The notes beneath the pieces were generated by a model that saw only the letters and a list, made by a program, of their open reading frames with translations, searched no databases and was not told where the DNA came from. From the NCBI GenBank assembly GCA_035535015.1, contig DATLQU010000040.1, positions 1-64,000 of the forward strand: 64,000 nucleotides of DNA, given 5' to 3'. The DNA is from Palsa-661 sp035535015. Lineage in GTDB: Bacteria; Actinomycetota; Acidimicrobiia; Acidimicrobiales; UBA8190. Numbering within the stretch: the first letter of the stretch is position 1; each line of letters begins with the position of its first letter. Made by a program: the position numbers and the translations under genes. Below, piece by piece: positions 62,006 through 64,000 of this stretch.

Positions 62006-62305
62006 ATGCCGGCTGAGACGCATCAGGTGGGACGTGAAGCGAACTCGGCGGAGGTAAGGGCGCTGTTGTGGATGCTGCTGGGTGATCGTGCCGTGGAGGA
62101 CCCAGATGCCGCGAACGGGACCCTGGCGGAGCTCGGAGTCGACGCCGTAGGCGTGATGGACCTATGGGCGGCGGTCTGCGAAGAGTTCGGGGATCGCTCG
62201 CTCGGACCGGAGATCGACCTCGATGCGCTCGACCCGAATATGACTGTCACGGTTGCGGCAGCCACCATGGCCAGGCTGCTGAGGGGACCTGACGATGGCG
62301 ACTGA
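62006..62305 (+). CDS. Acyl-carrier-protein-like protein without the phosphopantetheine serine
   Basis: 99 residues. The central part LAELGVDAVGVMDLWAAVCEEFG aligns with the carrier-protein motif LGxDSLxxxELxxxLEEEFG, but the attachment Ser is Ala47. Residues ~65-95 match the last helix. It should keep the four-helix fold but cannot be pantetheinylated. AAGGAG precedes the ATG. The downstream membrane-protein gene starts 11 bases inside its end, so the two are coupled. It may act as an assembly factor or subunit rather than an acyl carrier. Confidence 0.6.
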   Translation: MPAETHQVGREANSAEVRALLWMLLGDRAVEDPDAANGTLAELGVDAVGVMDLWAAVCEEFGDRSLGPEIDLDALDPNMTVTVAAATMARLLRGPDDGD

Positions 62306-63674
62306 GCCGCCCGGCCCGGCGCTACGATCGCCGGCTGGCGCCTGGGCGGGACGACCGGCAGGGGTGCCGAGCGGAGTGCCGCCGCCGTCGGTGCCGCTGA
62401 GCTTCCTGGCGGCGGCGTCCGTCGGGCTCATCGCCTGTGGTGGCGCCTTCATCTGGGCTCGGGGAGCCGGCATCCCCGACCCGACGACCGATCCCATTGT
62501 CGTCGCCACGCACTTCGGGGTGCTTGCCACCCTGTCGATGGGCGTGCTCGGCGCGATGCACCAGTTCACCCCGGTCATCACCGGACGGCCGCTGCGCTCG
62601 ATCCGGCTTGCCCGAGCCACGTTCCTCACCTGGCTGGCAGCATCGTGGATGCTGCCCGCCGGCATCGCGACCGAGCAGGTCGCCGTGGCCGCCATCAGCG
62701 GGATTCTCGCCGCGCTCGCCATCACGCTGCTCGTGGTGAACTTCGCCAGACCGCTCGCTGTCCGGGGTAAGGGAGCACCGGTCACCGGGCTCCGCTTCGC
62801 CCTGGCCGGCTCGGTCGCGACGGCGTGCCTCGGAGTTGCCTTCGTGGGCGATCGCCAGGGCAACTGGTTCGACCTCGCCGGGCATGTCGACCTCACGATG
62901 GGGGTGATCGGCCTGTTCGGCTGGCTCGGGGTCACCTACGTCGCGGTCGCGGAGAAACTGTGGCCGATGTTCTTCCTCGCCCACGTCCCCGGACGCCATC
63001 TGCCCGGTCGGATCGCGGTGTGGGCTGTGCCGGCCGGGGTCGCGCTGCTGTCCCCGGGACTCCTCTTCAATGTGCCGGGTCTTGCCTGGGGGGGCGCCCT
63101 CCTCCTGGGCGCTGGTCTGGGCGCACACCTTGTCTCGCTGGTGGCACACGTCCGCCATCGCCGGCGCAAGGCTGATCTGCACCTCGTCTTCGTCGTGACC
63201 TCGGCCATATGGCTTCTGTCCGGGACGGGCCTCTCCCTCGCCAGCGCGCTCGTGATGCCACACGACGATGTGTCCGGGTTGGCGCTCGTCGCTGCCGCGC
63301 TCGTCGCCTTCGGTGGCTGGCTCCTTACCGCGCTCGTCGGCCACGTCCATAAGGTCGTACCCTTCATCGTGTGGTCAGCCTTGCGCGCACGCGGGGTCAG
63401 TAAGGGTCCGATGGGAAAACCGCTCATGTTCGCCGACCTCTACGACCACCGCTGGGCCGCCGTCACCTACGGGGTCGTGACGGCGGGCATCGCCGCGCTG
63501 TGCATTGGGTTCGCGGCGTCGATGCCGGTGGCGATCGCCGTGGGCGGTGGCCTGCTCATGGCAACGGGGGTGGTCGTCGCCGCCAACCTCTCGGTGACGC
63601 CGAACCGCCTGCTGGCTGCGCCGCGCCCACGCGGTACCGACCAGCACGATGACGAGGACTTGGCGAGTGCCTGA
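62295..63674 (+). CDS. Multi-helix membrane protein, heme-copper oxidase subunit I / NnrS-like
   Basis: 459 residues with about 12 hydrophobic segments. Histidines sit inside helices at heme-oxidase-like places: ATHFGVLATLSMGVLGAMHQFTPVI, AGHVDLTMGVIGLFGW, LWPMFFLAH and LVGHVHKVVPFIVW (the last is typical of CcoN/NnrS-like proteins of this group). The copper-ligand pattern of a true oxidase is not evident. It may bind heme and handle nitric oxide or act as an electron-transfer protein. GAGGGG precedes the ATG, and its end overlaps the exporter gene by eight bases. Confidence 0.7.
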   Translation: MATEPPGPALRSPAGAWAGRPAGVPSGVPPPSVPLSFLAAASVGLIACGGAFIWARGAGIPDPTTDPIVVATHFGVLATLSMGVLGAMHQFTPVITGRPLRSIRLARATFLTWLAASWMLPAGIATEQVAVAAISGILAALAITLLVVNFARPLAVRGKGAPVTGLRFALAGSVATACLGVAFVGDRQGNWFDLAGHVDLTMGVIGLFGWLGVTYVAVAEKLWPMFFLAHVPGRHLPGRIAVWAVPAGVALLSPGLLFNVPGLAWGGALLLGAGLGAHLVSLVAHVRHRRRKADLHLVFVVTSAIWLLSGTGLSLASALVMPHDDVSGLALVAAALVAFGGWLLTALVGHVHKVVPFIVWSALRARGVSKGPMGKPLMFADLYDHRWAAVTYGVVTAGIAALCIGFAASMPVAIAVGGGLLMATGVVVAANLSVTPNRLLAAPRPRGTDQHDDEDLASA

Positions 63675-64000
63675 TCTCACCGTCGGGCCCATCGGGGCGC
63701 CTGGCCCGACGGACGTCACTTCGTCTCCGGCCGGTCGCAGACGGCGCTGGGCCACGCTGTCAGTGCTGTGCGTCACCCTGTTGCTGATCAGCATCGATAA
63801 CACCATCCTCAACGTGGCGCTGCCGTCGATCGTCCGGGGCCTGCACGCCACGTCCAGCCAGCTGCAATGGATCGTCGACGCTTACGCCGTCGTCTTCGCC
63901 GGTTTGCTGCTTTCTCTCGGCGCCCTCGGTGACCGGGTCGGGCGGAAGTGGGTGTTCATGGCCGGACTGGCCGCTTTCGCCGGCGGATCGGCGTTCTCCG
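63667..64000 (+). CDS. MFS drug exporter of the DHA2 (EmrB/QacA) type, partial
   Basis: The first 111 residues are present; the gene runs off the window. After a ~25-residue cytoplasmic start come helix 1 with the DHA2 hallmark LLISIDNTILNVALPSIV, then ATSSQLQWIVDAYAVVFAGLLLSLGALGDRVGRKWVF (in pieces), containing the loop motif GDRVGRK. It starts with GTG inside the end of the preceding gene, so it is probably in that transcript. Confidence 0.88.
   Translation, partial: MPDLTVGPIGAPGPTDVTSSPAGRRRRWATLSVLCVTLLLISIDNTILNVALPSIVRGLHATSSQLQWIVDAYAVVFAGLLLSLGALGDRVGRKWVFMAGLAAFAGGSAFS

Overview
The window is GC-rich throughout, with frequent GTG starts, many ATGA stop/start overlaps, an F420-type oxidoreductase, a MarP-like protease and lipobox-bearing sugar-binding proteins. 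This points to an actinobacterium. The fused amino-acid/amide transporter parts, CoA transferases and family composition suggest an Acidimicrobiia-like lineage, but that is inference without any database search.

Layout. 1-600: a 3' fragment of tRNA-Arg(ACG), the likely scar of an element lying to the left, then one small unknown gene. 0.6-17 kb: mostly single genes, including a seven-fold repeat exported protein, an acyl-CoA ligase, an S53 protease, a GlxA-type regulator with its DJ-1 partner, a beta-helix protein, a GH92 mannosidase, a TauD-like protein with an altered iron site, a CHAP amidase and a Gly-rich repeat protein. 17-21.7 kb: 5-oxoprolinase (pxpA, fused pxpBC), an RDD protein and a MarP-like protease. 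21.8-31.6 kb: a tightly packed sugar operon (GH15, glucose dehydrogenase, metallo-hydrolase, GH4, beta-hydroxyacid dehydrogenase, aldolase, FGGY kinase, LarA-family epimerase) that reads like an oxidative sugar / sugar-acid route. 31.6-42.9 kb: a branched-chain-amino-acid-type ABC system with unusual fusions (MFS permease fused to an LivF ATPase, LivH fused to LivM), LivG, a double CoA transferase, a TauD dioxygenase, the binding protein and a hydrolase. Between livHM and livG lies a seven-step chain of 17-bp repeats, each holding an ATGA stop/start overlap. 42.9-49.4 kb: a propeller lipoprotein, a NagB-like deaminase, a LacI-type operator, a CUT2-type sugar ABC transporter and a cyclic-nucleotide-binding protein. 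49.4-53.1 kb: a cupin, an unknown exported protein, a small membrane protein, and a sigma factor with its associated membrane protein.

53.2-64 kb looks like a different kind of neighbourhood. A tRNA-Ser(CGA) is followed by a tyrosine integrase with a frameshift in its N-terminal part. Next comes a long minus-strand operon (DUF2249, MIP18-type Fe-S assembly factor, DUF488, AlkA-like glycosylase, a tiny coupled ORF, aconitase, a small unknown, an AhpD-like protein). A flavin reductase, a P. furiosus-type ferredoxin with a frameshifted coupled partner, an acyl-carrier-like protein lacking its serine, a heme-copper-oxidase-I/NnrS-like membrane protein and an MFS exporter complete it. Two divergent intergenic regions share an 11-bp element carrying back-to-back -10 hexamers, so these genes may be co-regulated. 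Their contents suggest Fe-S maintenance or nitric-oxide / low-oxygen physiology.

No CRISPR array, insertion sequence, transposase, rRNA or replication origin was seen.
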